Part shown: positions 11,424 through 22,832 of the stretch, in pieces
How positions within the stretch are numbered: the stretch's first letter is position 1
How the letters are laid out: every line of letters begins with the position of its first letter
DNA from: Impatiens glandulifera
Taxonomy: Eukaryota > Streptophyta > Magnoliopsida > Ericales > Balsaminaceae
Length of the DNA: 64,000 nucleotides
Assembly (NCBI RefSeq): GCF_907164915.1
Contig: NW_025919331.1
Span: 79,010-143,009, forward strand
Direction of reading: 5' to 3'
Notes under the pieces: model-generated
Seen by the model: only the letters and a program-made list of their open reading frames with translations
The model's database searches: none
Told to the model about the DNA's origin: nothing
Made by a program: the position numbers and the translations under genes

Positions 11424-12162
11424 TGTTGATACGTGCATAAATTGAGGGGAACATGTTGTTCAAAGTGTAAATGGACAGACAAGAAGACAGAGGTCTTAGT
11501 ACGTCCAATAAACTAAAAGTTTAAGAAACATAACTACTTAGACGTATGTCTACTCTAGTAGTTTTCATGTTCTTTCAGAAAATTATGTCTTGGTTTATAA
11601 CATGAGTGGTTAGACGTAAACGTCTAATATACGTTAGACATTGTTATGTCTAGAGCAAATGGATGCTCACATCTAACCAGACACACGAGAAGCACGTGTT
11701 GTTTATGCACAATTAGACGCGTCATCTAATAGACAGATTTTCCAAGTATAAGTGAAGAATGTGAAAAGTAGAATAAAAGTCTAACTACTTGTGTACTTAG
11801 ATTTTTAATTTTCTAGTTATTTGGACAGCTGTCATCTGCATATGAATCTGTCCATGAATTTTTCCCGCCTAAAATGAACCAGTTATTTCTCAAATAAATT
11901 GAAGACATGTCTCTCAATTTGTCAAAATGATTGACATTTCTAATATTATTTCCATTTATACGTTTAATATTAATTGCATGCGTTCATGATTAATATTAAT
12001 AGTTGTGTTCCTAGGGAATAAGTCTATGACTCTTTGATGGTTGATATAATCATTAGATATGAACTACACGTTAGGTTCTTGATATTTAATGAAGAGTTTT
12101 ACTCAAATGGTTGAGTACTCCCAAATCCGTATCTCTCTCTTTCTAGAATTCGAATCGTCAAA
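11424..12162 (+). promoter_or_regulatory. A1 region between pol and accessory gene
   Basis: About 0.74 kb without coding signal. It holds a near-perfect palindrome TTAGACGTAAACGTCTAA (11610-11627), further GACGT motifs, and TTTCCCGCC at 11861-11869, which fits the E2F consensus, 294 bp before the ATG at 12163. A weak TATA-like TATTTAATG lies at about 12083. By analogy with B, this is a candidate promoter for the accessory gene. That is inference. Confidence 0.5.
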
Positions 12163-12924
12163 ATGACTTCCTTCTCTCCAAAATCTCTGCAAGTAGATTT
12201 CCAGTCTGTATACTCTACTTCAATTCGTGGAATGGTTCAAATGCTTTAATCATTAGAAGCCTATAGGTTGAAGAAGTTTCTTCGCCCCCACTACATCTAT
12301 CACGAACAGATAATTCATGAGTTCTTTGAAATTGCCAAGTTTTACAACGACAAATATATCTGCGGGATTGTTCTCGGCAGAATGATTTTTTTTTATGTAG
12401 ATACATTTGGCATGTTCTTCCTTCTTCCAACCGTAGGAATCCATGAGTTTCCTCCCTCCCCTCCTGAAATCCGGTTAGAGATGATGAATGTCTTCTCAGA
12501 CGCAAACCTTCTAGTGAAAAATCACGGAAAGAGTAGCTTCTTGAAATTTGAGTTTGCCTTACTCAACGACATCATCTCCAAATCCCTCCTTGCAAAGGAT
12601 TCCTCCTACACATACTGCTCAAAAGTCTTTGAGATGATGATGGCCATCACAAGGGGTGTTGCCATCAACTAGAAGAAAGTCCTCTTCGGGAACCTAGTAA
12701 GAATGCTCTGTGCCAGGAAGACAATCTTCGGTTTTGATGGTCCTCTTGGTGCATTTTTGTGTTGTCTTCTCGATGAATCTAGTAATGGGTATCATTCATC
12801 TTCCAAAACCCTGAACAGTCAGAAGGTTGTTGATTATGTTCTTAGGGTAAAAAGGCTTAAATCGAAGAAAATGGACAGAGGTGTCTACAACTCCGCTCTA
12901 ATCGCAGTCTTAGAGACCTCTTAG
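12163..12924 (+). pseudogene. A1 accessory ORF (TGL/EFF/NW family), decayed
   Basis: The frame starts MTSFSPKSLQVDFQSVYS and follows the family signature: GMVQML, LEAYRLKKFLRP, IIHEFFEIAKF, then LLNDIISKSLLAKD and a VLFGNLVRML segment corresponding to NW...LF in the others. Two stops interrupt it: TAA at 12247-12249 and TAG at 12670-12672, the latter exactly at the Trp of the NW motif. Without them it would have about 253 codons, so the long C-terminal part seen in A2, C and B ORF5 is absent. It lies downstream of pol, same strand, and is followed by the polypurine tract and 3' LTR. Molecular function is unknown; similarity to plant retrotransposon-associated 'putative plant transposon protein' families is from memory. 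Confidence 0.8.
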
Positions 12925-13218
12925 GTTGTAGATTTGTCTTCCCTGATGATGTTAAAAAGACGGAAGAGAGAAAGAGAAAAACGTGGAGGATAGGATTATT
13001 TTTTTTTGTTGATTTTGAAAAGATGTTTGGTATTCCTTTTGAAAAACATTCCCTATTTTTATCTAACATGTTTATCTGTTAATGGTATTAATTATGAACT
13101 TGTTTCTGAATAGTAACTTTTGAAAATGTTTGTGTAAGATGGATGAATAATTTTTACTTCTTATTTATATGATGAATGTTTAATTTGTTATCTAAGCAAA
13201 GGTCTTAACATCATCATC

Positions 13219-13231
13219 AAAAAGGGGAAAT
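13219..13231 (+). promoter_or_regulatory. Polypurine tract of A1
   Basis: AAAAAGGGGAAAT directly precedes the 3' LTR (TGTTGGGTCA at 13232). It is the expected primer for plus-strand DNA synthesis. Confidence 0.88.
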
Positions 13232-14638
13232 TGTTGGGTCAAATTATTTTGACTAAGTGTCAAAATAGTTTGACTATTGGAATTTTGATGATGATTGTAT
13301 ATTAAACTCAATCTATGTCGTCTAATTGTTTTTGGTGCAGGTGTATCGAAAACAGGTTACATTAGACTTAGTCTTAATGAGGTTCATTAGACTGATTTGG
13401 CATTAGATGCACGGAGTTAGACGTGCAGTCTAACTAGCGGAGTTAGACGTGCAGTCTAACTGGCTGAGTTAAACGTGTAGTCTAACTAGCGGAGTTAGAC
13501 GTGCAGTCTAACTAGCAAAGTTAGACGTGCAGTATAACTAGTGAGAGTTAGACGTGTAGTCTAACTCCTTCAGATTAGTCTGAAGGGATGAATAGTTAAA
13601 CGTGCATCTAACTAATAAAAGTTAGACATGAAGTCTAACTAATGGAAGTTAGACATGTAGTTTAACTCCTTCAGATTAGTCTGAAGTGAATTATAATTAG
13701 ACGTGATGTTTAATCCCATTAGACCAGGTGGTCTAATGGATGCTGATATTAGACGGTGGCATCTAATTTCATTAGACGAGGTCGTGTAAGTGAAATACGT
13801 CTAATGTTAGGCTTAAGTAGTTGCTTGAAGCAAGCACCCGTCTACCCACGATCAACTAGTTGTACGCTACTCCTGCTCCACTCTCCTGTGAAGATCAATA
13901 CGACGGTCAGTTGCAACCAATTGATTAATGCCACATAAGCAAATATTCTTCCAACTACTTGTTTTTGCAGGAATATCCTTGAAGAATATTTGGCACACTA
14001 CCAGATTGGTACGACCACGATCTTAGTGCTTAGAGTCTACCGTGTACTATGAGGCATTCCAATGGAAGCTCGCCACGTGTCATTATGAAGATTCGACTGT
14101 TGGTACCTGCTCCTATTTAAAGATCCTCAAGGACAACGAAAGAATCATTGATCTATCAATACTCAAATTATTCTATCTTAAGCATCCAAATTAAGTGAGT
14201 TGTTTTCTTGCTTTTACTGAGTGTTCAATCAAGAAAGAGTTAGAATCAAAGCATTCTATTAGCTGAGTGATATTCTTCATTTTGTAAGTTGAACAGAGCA
14301 TGTTCTGTTCAACAGAGAACTAGTCGTGCTACTGTATTTGATTCTTTGAAAGTTTAGTGAATCATTCCGGTGGTTGGAAGAAGGGGTGACGTAGGAGAGT
14401 TAACTCCGAACATCCATAAAAAAACGGTTGTGTTGTTTCTTTCTGTCATTTTTTCATTCTTGTTCTTAGCTTCAAACCCAAGAAAACATTTCCGCACTTG
14501 AATAGTTCAAGAATTTGCAAGGGTTTGTGCAGAATAGAAAGTGATCTAAATCCACAACATTATTTCTATCAAATTGTTTGTCTTAAGTTGTTATCAATCG
14601 CTATACCCCCGTCTCTATATATTACGCCGATCCTATCA
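13232..14638 (+). repeat. 3' LTR of A1
   Basis: It runs TGTTGGGTCA...CCTATCA, 1407 bp, uninterrupted, and shows the empty site for the hAT-like element. It contains the TTAGACGTGCAGTCTAA array and the CTATTTAAAG box. The flank GAAAC follows. Confidence 0.92.
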
Positions 14639-14905
14639 GAAACAACATTGCTTTTGGGAGTCGCTGAAGTTATCGGTAGGATTAGAACAATCGTTGAGAT
14701 GGCCATCCTAGAGGAGAAAACACATTCAACAGTTATTTTGTTTTGTTTATTAATTGATGACATCATTCATTTTTTAGAGGTGGAGAATACCGCTTAGTTA
14801 TGGTTGAAGTTGGAAAGCCTCTACATGACGAAGTTGGTCATTAACCAGTTGATTCTGAAGCAACGTATGCTTATGCTACGAATACAGGAAGATATTGTAA
14901 GTTAG
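14639..14905 (+). pseudogene. Tork-like copia gag, right part
   Basis: The gag cut at 3960 resumes here. Translated pieces read EKTHSTVILF, then LWLKLESLYMTK and LKQRM, the usual copia gag order (K-A-H-S-x-I-x-L, then W-x-K-L-E-x-L-Y-M-T-K). Several stops (for example TAG near 14795) and indels interrupt it. This continuity across A1 shows that A1 inserted into an existing element. Confidence 0.75.
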
Positions 14906-15980
14906 GAAGATGTCAAGTACAGCAGTCCCGTATTTTAGGGATATGCGTCATAAGGCGGTTGGTACAATTGTAGAAAGTAAAGCATCGGGGTTGTTTACCA
15001 GCAAAGCTAATGGGCGATGGAATAAAAAGAAGTACAACAAGTCATTTTTTTCAAAGGATCCTAAGTCGAATGATGTTTGTAATTACTACAAAGAGCTTTG
15101 TTTGTCAAAGTTTGATTAGATCTGAAATGATGTAGAGAGATCTCCTCATCACATAGTCAGGCATACGCCTCAATAAAGTGTTGTTGCTAAGAAGATGATT
15201 CAGACATTATTGGAGAGAATGATGTGCATGTTCTTTACTGTAAAGCTCGATAAAAAGTTTTAGGTAGTGATAGTCGCTAAATCATGTTACTTGCTAAATT
15301 GTGGGCATCCTATCGGGATTAAATACAAAACACCTTACGAGGTGTGGTCTGACAAGTTTATGGATAACTCAGGTTTAAAAGTTTTTTGGCTTCATAGTTT
15401 ATTATCATGTCAATGAGGATAAACTAGAACCAAGAGAGAATAATGGAGTATATGTGGGATATGGAGATATTATCAAAAGATATAGATTATGGTCTCCATC
15501 TAAGAGAAGAGTTATTTTGAGTAGAAGCATCATCTTTGATGATAATTCTACACTTATCTTTATTGTGAGGTTTGTAGTAGAAAATGGCGATGTTGATAAA
15601 CATGTGCAGATAGAGTTTTTTCTACAAGAAGTGGAAGAACACCACGTTAAGGCTGAGTTGCCAAAGCCTAGACTATTATATTTTCAATCGTTATAAGTTA
15701 TTCATTAGAGTGTAGTTGAATTTCGCCAAAAAGGATTGGAGTTAGACCGTCTTAGAGATACAGTTATAAAGATATGGTTAGTTAAATACTGCATGTTACT
15801 ATGGAGGAGGTGGATACGACAGAACCATCCATTTATGAAGAAACGGTATTCAGTTCTAAAGTTATGCAATGGTTTACAACAATGAGAGTATTCAAGTCAA
15901 GATGGAGATTTGTTGAGTGGAATTGAATATTTGGGTTAACAAAAAATTTGTTAAGTTGTCTTGGAGACAACTTTAGATCT
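14906..15980 (+). pseudogene. Tork-like copia pol remnants
   Basis: Short recognisable pieces in order: an end-of-gag/zinc-knuckle-like stretch (KSNDVCNYYKELCL, about 15060-15105); integrase end, degraded from TPQQNGVAE (about 15160), then LLERMMCMFFTVKLDK and SCYLLNCGHP (about 15210-15310) and KTPYEVWSD; then spacer and start of RT (MQWFTTMRVFKSRWRFVEW, about 15865-15922). Stops and frameshifts are frequent and large parts are missing. The order and motifs fit the Tnt1/Tork lineage. Confidence 0.65.
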
Positions 15981-15989
15981 AGATGAGAG

Positions 15990-16815
15990 AGATGATAGAT
16001 CATCTAGGCCAACTAACATTGACTAATGTATTTGGGTCATCTCCAATATTTACTAATGCATTTGAACCACCTCTAACATTGATTAATGCATTTGTGCCAC
16101 CTTTGGTATTAACTAATGCATTTAAGTCACCTTTGGCATTGATTTATGTATCTAGGTCATTTAGTATTGACGAATACAACTAGTCCATCTTTAACATTGT
16201 TTAATGCATCTAGGTCACATCTCGTATCAACTAATGTAAATGGGCCACCTCTAGCATTGACTAATGTATTTAGGACATCTCTGGTATTGACTAATGAATT
16301 TGGGCCATTTCTGGTATTTATTAATACATTTAGGCCACCTATAGTATTGAACATATGTATTTAGGTCATCTCTAGCATTGACTAATGCATTGGGGCATCC
16401 TTTAACATTAACTAATGCATTTGGGCTACCTTTAGCATTGACTAATGCATTTGGCCCACACTCGATATTGACGAGTGAATATGGGCCATCTAGAATCGAC
16501 GAGTGCATTTGGGCTATTCGACATCGGTGAGTGCATTTGGGTCATCTAATATTAGTGAGTGCATTTGGGCCATTTGGTATAGATGAGTGTTTCTAGGCCA
16601 TCCGGTATCGGTAAGTGAATATGGGCCATCCGGCATCGACGAGTGCATTTGGGACATATGGCATCGGTGAGTGCATCTGAGCCATCCGACATCGGCGAGT
16701 GCATTTAAGTCATCCGGCACAGAAAAGTGCATATATGCCATCCAGCACCGAAAAGTGCATCTAGGTATCTAGCATCGACGAGTGCATTTGGGCATCTAAC
16801 ACCAGCGAGTGCATC
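15990..16815. repeat. 30-bp minisatellite, left block
   Basis: About 27 diverged copies of a 30-bp unit, at first like GACTAATGCATTTGGGCCAT plus CTCTGGCATT, shifting gradually to units with CGACGAGTGCATTTGGG. Because 30 is divisible by three and stops are rare in the unit, several overlapping frames stay open on both strands. They are repeat shadows, not genes. Confidence 0.9.
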
Positions 16816-18080
16816 TGTTAGGATCGGGGACGCCCTTGGAGGACCGGTGTGTTTCCGGTTTTAGGAAGGGAGGCCGCTTACACAACACAATACACTTTGG
16901 TGATAGTCCGGTTAGAGACTATAACCGTTCTCAGCACTTCGCAAACTGTCACAGACTCTTGAACCGGGTTCAAGGGCGGAAATGTCTGTTTCAGTCTGAA
17001 GCAACGTATGCGACTTAGTTTTGATGAGATTAACAAGGAGTCGGTTAGATGTAGTGTATAAACCGGTTTTTTGATTTAAGGAGTAAGATTGTTTTTCTTT
17101 GTGGTTAGGTTAAGTGAGTAAGCGGGAAATAAAGGAAATAATACGAGACAAGATTTTTTATGGATGTTCGGAGCAAACCCTCCTACATCACCCCTTCTTC
17201 TCAGGTTATGAGAAGGATCTCCACTAACTTTCAAAGTTACAACAGTTACACAGCCGGTCGAGCCTAACTCGCTACTCGCCGGTTACACCAAGTCACTCTT
17301 GATGTAATACAATAACACAACACAATAATAGCTTTTGGTAATGACACAACGGTTTTGGATCGCGCGTGAGATTTCTTTTTCTCTCTAAGATTTCCGTAAC
17401 TTGTCATTAATGAGGTCGCTTCGTCTTCCTTTTATAGTGAAGATGATCCCAACGGTCACTTTCTTCTCTCACCGTGGGATTGGTTAATTCAGAGTCACGC
17501 CGGTGCAGAGAGGTTGCGTGTACGTTTCAACTTCCTAACACTTGGAAAGCATGCAGATGCTCCTCAGGTAAAGATGACGTAGCCGGCTTGCAGATTCGAA
17601 CACGTGTCAGGCATGCACCCTCCGACTGTCGAAGTCGGATTAGTAAGTCATCATTGTTTTTATCGCATGCTTCTAATTGGATCTTATCTTCTTTTATCTC
17701 TTCGAGACACGTCTATTTCGTCATATTACGTCATCTTAGTAGATTTTAGTTTCCAGTTGATTCTTACATAGTATGGTCCGGCTGGAATGTAGACTTGTCT
17801 TTGCTAGTTGGTCTCTTGAGAATGTTAAAACCGGTTCCTCTTGATCTTGACTTGATCACTTGGAATTGAATTTCTTTGAAGTGTTCTTTAGCCGGTTTGT
17901 GCAATTCGATCTATTCCTGCACATAGAAATTAATAGTTGTTTAGTTTTTCTAGCCGCTTCCAAAAATTAACTTTACTTAATTTTTCTATCAATTTCTCCC
18001 TTTTTGATTATTTAGTATAAATATTCAAAAATTGTAAAGTATGGCCGGTTGCAAAATTAACTTACTTAATTTTTCTATCA
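16816..18080 (-). mobile_element. Solo LTR with extended end, TSD GCATC
   Basis: It starts TGTTAGGATC and ends TTTTTCTATCA, with GCATC on both sides (16811-16815 and 18081-18085). Sequence resembles the B-type LTR (CCGGTTAGAGA..., AAGGATCTCCACTAA...), and a minus-strand TATAAAAGG lies near 17432. A first LTR end (TTTTTCTATCA, ending 17991) is followed by a minus-strand polypurine tract (17992-18010), about 50 bp, and a second LTR end at 18080. The integrated molecule therefore ended about 89 bp beyond the usual boundary. Confidence 0.9.
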
Positions 18081-18085
18081 GCATC

Positions 18086-18319
18086 TTGTCCATCCGACCC
18101 TAACGAGTGCATATGGGACATTGACACTAAATAGTGCATCTAGGTCATTCAATACCGATGAGTGCACTTAGGCCATCTAGCACCGATGAGTGAAACTAGG
18201 CCATCTGACCCCGACGAGCACATATGGTAAATCTGACACTAGTAAGTTCATTTGGGCCATCTGGGACCATTTAAGTCATACAACGTCGGTGAGTGTGTCT
18301 AGGCCATTTGGCACCAACA
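18086..18319. repeat. 30-bp minisatellite, right block
   Basis: It continues the block that ends at 16815, with units like CGACGAGTGCATATGGGACA, once the solo LTR and its TSD are removed. It is cut at 18320 by a small MITE and resumes at 18674-18760. Confidence 0.85.
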
Positions 18320-18327
18320 AGTGCATC

Positions 18328-18665
18328 TAGGGTCGGCCCTGAGAATTTGGGGCCCAATGCAAATTTAAATTTTGAGGCCTCTAAAATAGTAAATATTTTT
18401 TTATTTTTTAAATTTTAATAATATAAAATGAGATATAAATGGTTAATATATTATAATATGAAAATAAGATATTAAAAAGGAGATAAAAAAAAGTTATATA
18501 TATTGTATAATATATATTTAATATTATAGGGAAAAAAGGGGAAAATAAGATTAATAATATAATATATATAATTAATAATACTATTAAATATTAAAAAATG
18601 GGGGCCTTATAAAGGTGGGGACCCTATGCAACTACATAGGTTGCCTTACCCTAAGTCCGACCCTT
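18328..18665. mobile_element. Small hAT-like MITE
   Basis: The left end TAGGGTCGGCCCTGAG and the reversed right end AAGGGTCGGACTTAGGG form imperfect inverted repeats. AGTGCATC flanks both sides (18320-18327, 18666-18673), an 8-bp duplication. The inside is AT-rich with GGGGCCC-type blocks near both ends. The host is a minisatellite that contains AGTGCATC as part of its unit, so the TSD is weaker evidence than usual. Confidence 0.65.
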
Positions 18666-18673
18666 AGTGCATC

Positions 18674-19164
18674 TAGGCCATGCGGCACCGACAAGTTCAT
18701 CTATGTCATACCGAATTGACAAATGGATTTGTTCATCTAGCATTGACGAATTCATCTGTTAATTTATCATATTGAAACTCTGGATCGGAGAGAGGAAATA
18801 TAATAGTTGGACATTGATTAATGTATTTGGGGCATTTGGGAGAGTTCAAGTAAAGATGGATATTTTTTGAGTTGTCTTAAATTGATGGTGCAAGGAAAGA
18901 GAATATTGAATAAAATGAAAGTATATCTTGTTGGTGTATAATCATGATTTAAGGAAATAAGATTAATATAAAAGGAAATATAATTTTTTTTATTGTAATA
19001 TAACTAAGAAACTATTGTGATAATATTTTGGACATTCTTTGTCAACATATTAGTGGTGACCTAGTTGAAGTTTATTTAAAGATGCAGTTGGGAACTTTAG
19101 AAAGCTAAAGTGTTTGACTTAAGAGCATCGTTTGCAGTCCTGATTTTGTATTTGTTGGGATTTC
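18674..19164. other. Minisatellite tail and unassigned Tork-like interior
   Basis: The first ~90 bp are further minisatellite units. The remainder to the LTR-like block is AT-rich with stops in all frames; a phrase near 18847 (TCAAGTAAAGATGGATATTT) echoes 15893 in the decayed pol. No gene is supported. Confidence 0.5.
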
Positions 19165-19348
19165 AGGGAACCAAATGTTATATAAACTCGTGTCATAAAC
19201 CTCTTTTGTCATGATGTAATATTTGTTCTAATATTCCTAATAAGATTCTCTTTTCTGGTGGACGTAGTCAAGTTTTATTTTGATGAACCATGTTAAATCT
19301 TTATTTTTCTTTATTGTTTACGACGTCTCACACATTCACGTTACAACA
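19165..19348 (+). repeat. 3' LTR end of old Tork-like copia
   Basis: It matches 3546-3726 (GTTATATAAACTCGTGTCATAA, GACGTAGTCAAGTTTTAT, final TTACAACA). With the left copy it brackets the decayed Tork-like element that hosts A1, the solo LTR and the MITE. Divergence is high. Confidence 0.7.
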
Positions 19349-19689
19349 ACTATCTCCAAAATTTGCTTATTTGATCAAACTGAACTCTCTAAATTACTTT
19401 TAGAACATTTAAAATAGAAATGGAGGAAATCAAAATTTGTGGGATGGCATGACCTCAAATCTTCGAAGCTTCCTCAGCTCAATTAGAATATAGAGGACAA
19501 AATGATAGAGAGAACTTAGAATCAAATTGAACATTGGAGCTTTGAAGCTTTTGACATAATTGTGTGTTTCTGTTCTAGGTTGATGCGTGATCGCGACCTC
19601 ATTTTTTTATGTCATCATTGTAATCATTCGGTTATAATTTTAGTTCAAAACTCATTTTGTAATGTTATTCATCATTTAATAAAATGTAA
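19349..19689. other. AT-rich, no gene seen
   Basis: There is no coding similarity, and a 67-codon frame at 19562 is not supported by anything. It may include the undetected start of the next LTR. Confidence 0.4.
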
Positions 19690-20830
19690 TGTTGGAATTT
19701 TTAAGATCACTAGTATAATAAATAATTGTGCAAATGTCATATTTAATATAAGCCAAAATATGTGATCTAATGTGAAATTAAGTTTATGACTTATGGGTAT
19801 ATTTGTCATGAATATAAAGTGAGGATACCTAAGTCGCATTTCTAATTTTATGAAGGACTAAATTCGAAATGACCTAACTATAATAATTAACTTAATGTTT
19901 ATTATATGTAGGGGTGTTCATCGGTTCGATTTTCGGGTTATTCGAGTTCCTCGGTTCGGTTTATTCAAATTTTTTATTTTTTTTAGCCAATTCGAAAACC
20001 GAACCGAATTCGAATAAATTTTAATCAAATCGAACCGAATTCGAATTTGATATTCGGTTCGAATTTCGAATAATTCGAATTGTTTTTTTATCTTTTGAAA
20101 CTAGCATAACTTAAAATAAATTGCACTAGTCGGGAACTGAAACCGGGTCTGTACAGTGGCAGGATACTTTTCTACCACAAGACCACTGATACTTTTGTTA
20201 TCTTTTTATTATTATTAAATATTGAGTTCAAAATATTCTAATTTGATTATTTTGAACTTTTTCTTAAGCTAAGTTTGGAAAAATAAATAATAAAAAAATG
20301 AATTCGGTTTTTTATTTGGTTTTTGAGTTGAAACCAAAACTCGAAACCAATTCGAAAACTGTATTTGAATTCGAATTGGTTTGAAATTCGATTCGAAAAC
20401 CGAAAATGAAATTCGAATTCGGTTTATTCGAATTCGGTGAATTCGAATTCGGTTGGATATTCGGTTCAAACCAAATATGAACACCCCTAATTATATGCAA
20501 CAATAATAGTCCCCATTTGAAGTACGGACAATTTCTTCTTTGCGTCTTCATCAACAGAGAGAGAAACTTATTGACGTACTCATCAAATGGAAGAACCATT
20601 CCATAAAGAAACTCTAAAAAAAGAAAGAGAGATTAAAGACTTATTGATGTACTCATTAAATGGAAGAACCATTCCATAAAGAAAGTCTAAAAATAGAAAG
20701 AGAGATTAAAAACTTTTTCTATTACAAGGAAAGAGTAGATTCAAAACAATGAATTATGGTACGCTTACGGCGCATTTAGATTTTAATTTCTCACACAATA
20801 TATTAGAATCTAATTAGGATCATTCTAACA
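19690..20830 (+). repeat. LTR of second old copia (split by MITE)
   Basis: It matches 37735-38200 nearly throughout: ATAAATAATTGTGCAAATGT, GTGAGGATACCTAAG, GAAGGACTAAATT, then GGAAGAACCATTCCATAAAG and a final TTCTAACA. TGGTATCAATG follows at 20833, a decayed primer site. The hAT-like MITE 19909-20489 is absent from the other copy. The left LTR end was not found. Confidence 0.75.
19909..20489. mobile_element. hAT-like MITE, perfect 8-bp TSD
   Basis: The element starts TAGGGGTGTTCAT and ends ATGAACACCCCTA, perfect 13-bp inverted repeats. ATTATATG flanks it at 19901-19908 and 20490-20497. The paralogous LTR at about 37935-37950 reads GTTATATGTAACAG without the element. The inside is rich in GGTTCG/CGAATTCG-type degenerate palindromes toward both ends. 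No transposase is present. Confidence 0.9.
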
Positions 20831-20832
20831 AT

Positions 20833-21184
20833 TGGTATCAATGTATATAGATTTATGATAATTTCAAATAATATATATATATATATATATATATTGACAA
20901 TTTCAAATCATATCATTAGGAATAAATATATTGATTTTGATAATATTATTAAGAATATATATTTTAGATTTGAAATTTTAAATCGGACTATATATACATA
21001 TATATTTATCTTTCATTAAGATTGATATATCTTTATATTAGATTGTATGATATATATTTAGATTCTCAAGAATGATAATTATAAATGATGTTTTCGGATT
21101 ATATATATATATATATATTGGTTTTGATAATTTCAAATCATAATATTAGAAATATATATTGATTTTGATAATCAATTTGATGAA

Positions 21185-21228
<44 letters not shown>

Positions 21229-21542
21229 TTATTAAAATTTTATTCGGAAATATATATATTTTATTAAGATTCATTTATTTTGAATTTAGATTAAATTTTA
21301 TAATGTTTTGATAATTAATTTGATGAATATATATATATATATATATATATCTTAAATTTAAAAATTTTAATCAGAAATATATATATCTTCAATTTTAATT
21401 TTCTGCAAAATTAAGATATAAGGTGCTCAAATTTATGAATATTTAAATTTTCTCTTTCGTGCAATATATACATATGAATTTATATGAATTTAGATAATTG
21501 TAAAAGCATGTTTTCTTGAATATATATATATATATATATATA
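20833..21542. repeat. AT-rich tandem region with (TA)n tracts
   Basis: After a decayed PBS come degenerate repeats of phrases such as GATAATTTCAAATCATA and TTTTGATAATCAATTTGATGAA, with TA microsatellites at about 20868-20894, 21099-21118, 21186-21223, 21329-21350 and 21520-21542. No coding frame was seen. Element B is inserted in the last TA tract. Confidence 0.75.
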
Positions 21543-22832
21543 TGTTAGGATCTAGGTCGCCGCTGGTGGACCGGGGGTTGGATCGGTTAGCGGTTCTCAC
21601 TCGTAGGGTGGTGGTTAATCCGGTTAGAGATTAACACCGGGGTTTCAATACTACACAACCTGTCACAAACCCTTGAACTAGGTTCAAGCGCGGAAGAGGT
21701 TTGCTTTCAGGTTGAAGCGGTATGCTTGTGTGATAGGCACGGTCGGTTTCGGATGATGAAGATTTGGAGATGGTGGGTCGGTTTCGGTAATCTGGATGTT
21801 CGGTATGGTTGGTATAGAATCGGTTTGGAGCGGTATGGTTAAGTTAGTCGGTTATATAGTGAAGCCAGCAGAAAGTAAATAACACAACAGATTTTATGGA
21901 TGTTCGGAGATAAAACTCCTACGTCACCCCTTCCTCTCGAAACCGCGAGAAGGATATTCACTAAGGAATACAAATACAAGCCGATCGAGACTTATTCTCT
22001 GCTCGATAACACTCTTACAATTTACACCGAAATTGTAGAACACACTCTAACTTTCAACACTTAGGCTTTCTAGAATATCACACTGTTATCACTTGTAGTA
22101 AATGCTCTTAGCTCTTGTTATCTCAATGTATGTGTCCCACATTTACTCTTCTGCAACTGCCTCCTTTTATAGGTGAAATATGCCAACGGTCATATTTCAC
22201 TGCCTTCAATCCGATTGGCTGATCAGAGGTGCAGTGATTCAGTGTCTCAGACCTGCCGGTCGTCTCCTCAGACCTGACGGTCAATCTCAGACCTGGTATC
22301 TTGTTTCAGACCTGCCGGTCTGTAAGGCAAACCTACTGGGTTTGTCTTTTACTCAATGTAGGCACTGTCTGTTTGGACAGTTGTCTGTACTTTGAAGATT
22401 TCCTTTCTGGCTTATCCCGAAGTAGAAGGATCCGGTAGTACTGTTTTCTGCAGCCTACAGTCTTTCCTCAGACTTGCATGGATATGGAAGTATTCAGTCT
22501 GTTCCTTTGGTATCATTCTCAACAGATACCCAAAGTGTCTTCTTGTACTAGTCGGCCACTTGACTTGGCCGAATATCTTTTGGTAGTGAAGTAACCGGAC
22601 TTCTTCCGGTTATTCTTGTCTTGTGGATGATCGGTTGTTTGATGGTTCTGGTTTTAAGCTTTGGCCGATCCTTTGTGCGGTCACGTTCAGAATGCTTTTG
22701 ATCGGTATGGTGACTTGACCGGTTCGGTTTCTTCAGTTGGTTTTCTTTTGTTCATCCGGTCCGGTTTCTTGTTCCTGCATGGGAAGTTTGTTTAAGTTAG
22801 GTTTATTCGAACCGATCTAAATTTATCTAACA
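21543..22832 (-). repeat. 3' LTR of element B
   Basis: It runs TGTTAGGATC...TTATCTAACA in plus-strand reading, 1290 bp. Nine substitutions separate it from the other LTR by direct comparison and no length difference was seen. Confidence 0.96.

Larger units (their letters stand above)
3961..14638 (+). mobile_element. Sirevirus-like copia element A1
   Basis: The element has 5' LTR 3961-7178, PBS 7181, gag/pol 7229-11423, an accessory gene 12163-12924, a polypurine tract at 13219 and 3' LTR 13232-14638. Flanking pentamers are AAAAC (3956-3960) and GAAAC (14639-14643), one mismatch. It sits in the gag of an older Tork-like copia. It is non-autonomous: the gag zinc knuckle and the protease active site are deleted, and pol carries many stops and frameshifts. 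Its LTRs belong to the same family as those of A2. Confidence 0.9.

Noticed and set aside
15983..16741. Several frames with LTNAF/NALVNA repeats on both strands
   Set aside because: Shadows of a 30-bp minisatellite that has few stops in any frame.
22180..22586. Two plus-strand frames of 71 and 64 aa, repeated at 34721-35127
   Set aside because: They lie in the two nearly identical LTRs of element B, antisense to its transcription, with no recognisable domain.
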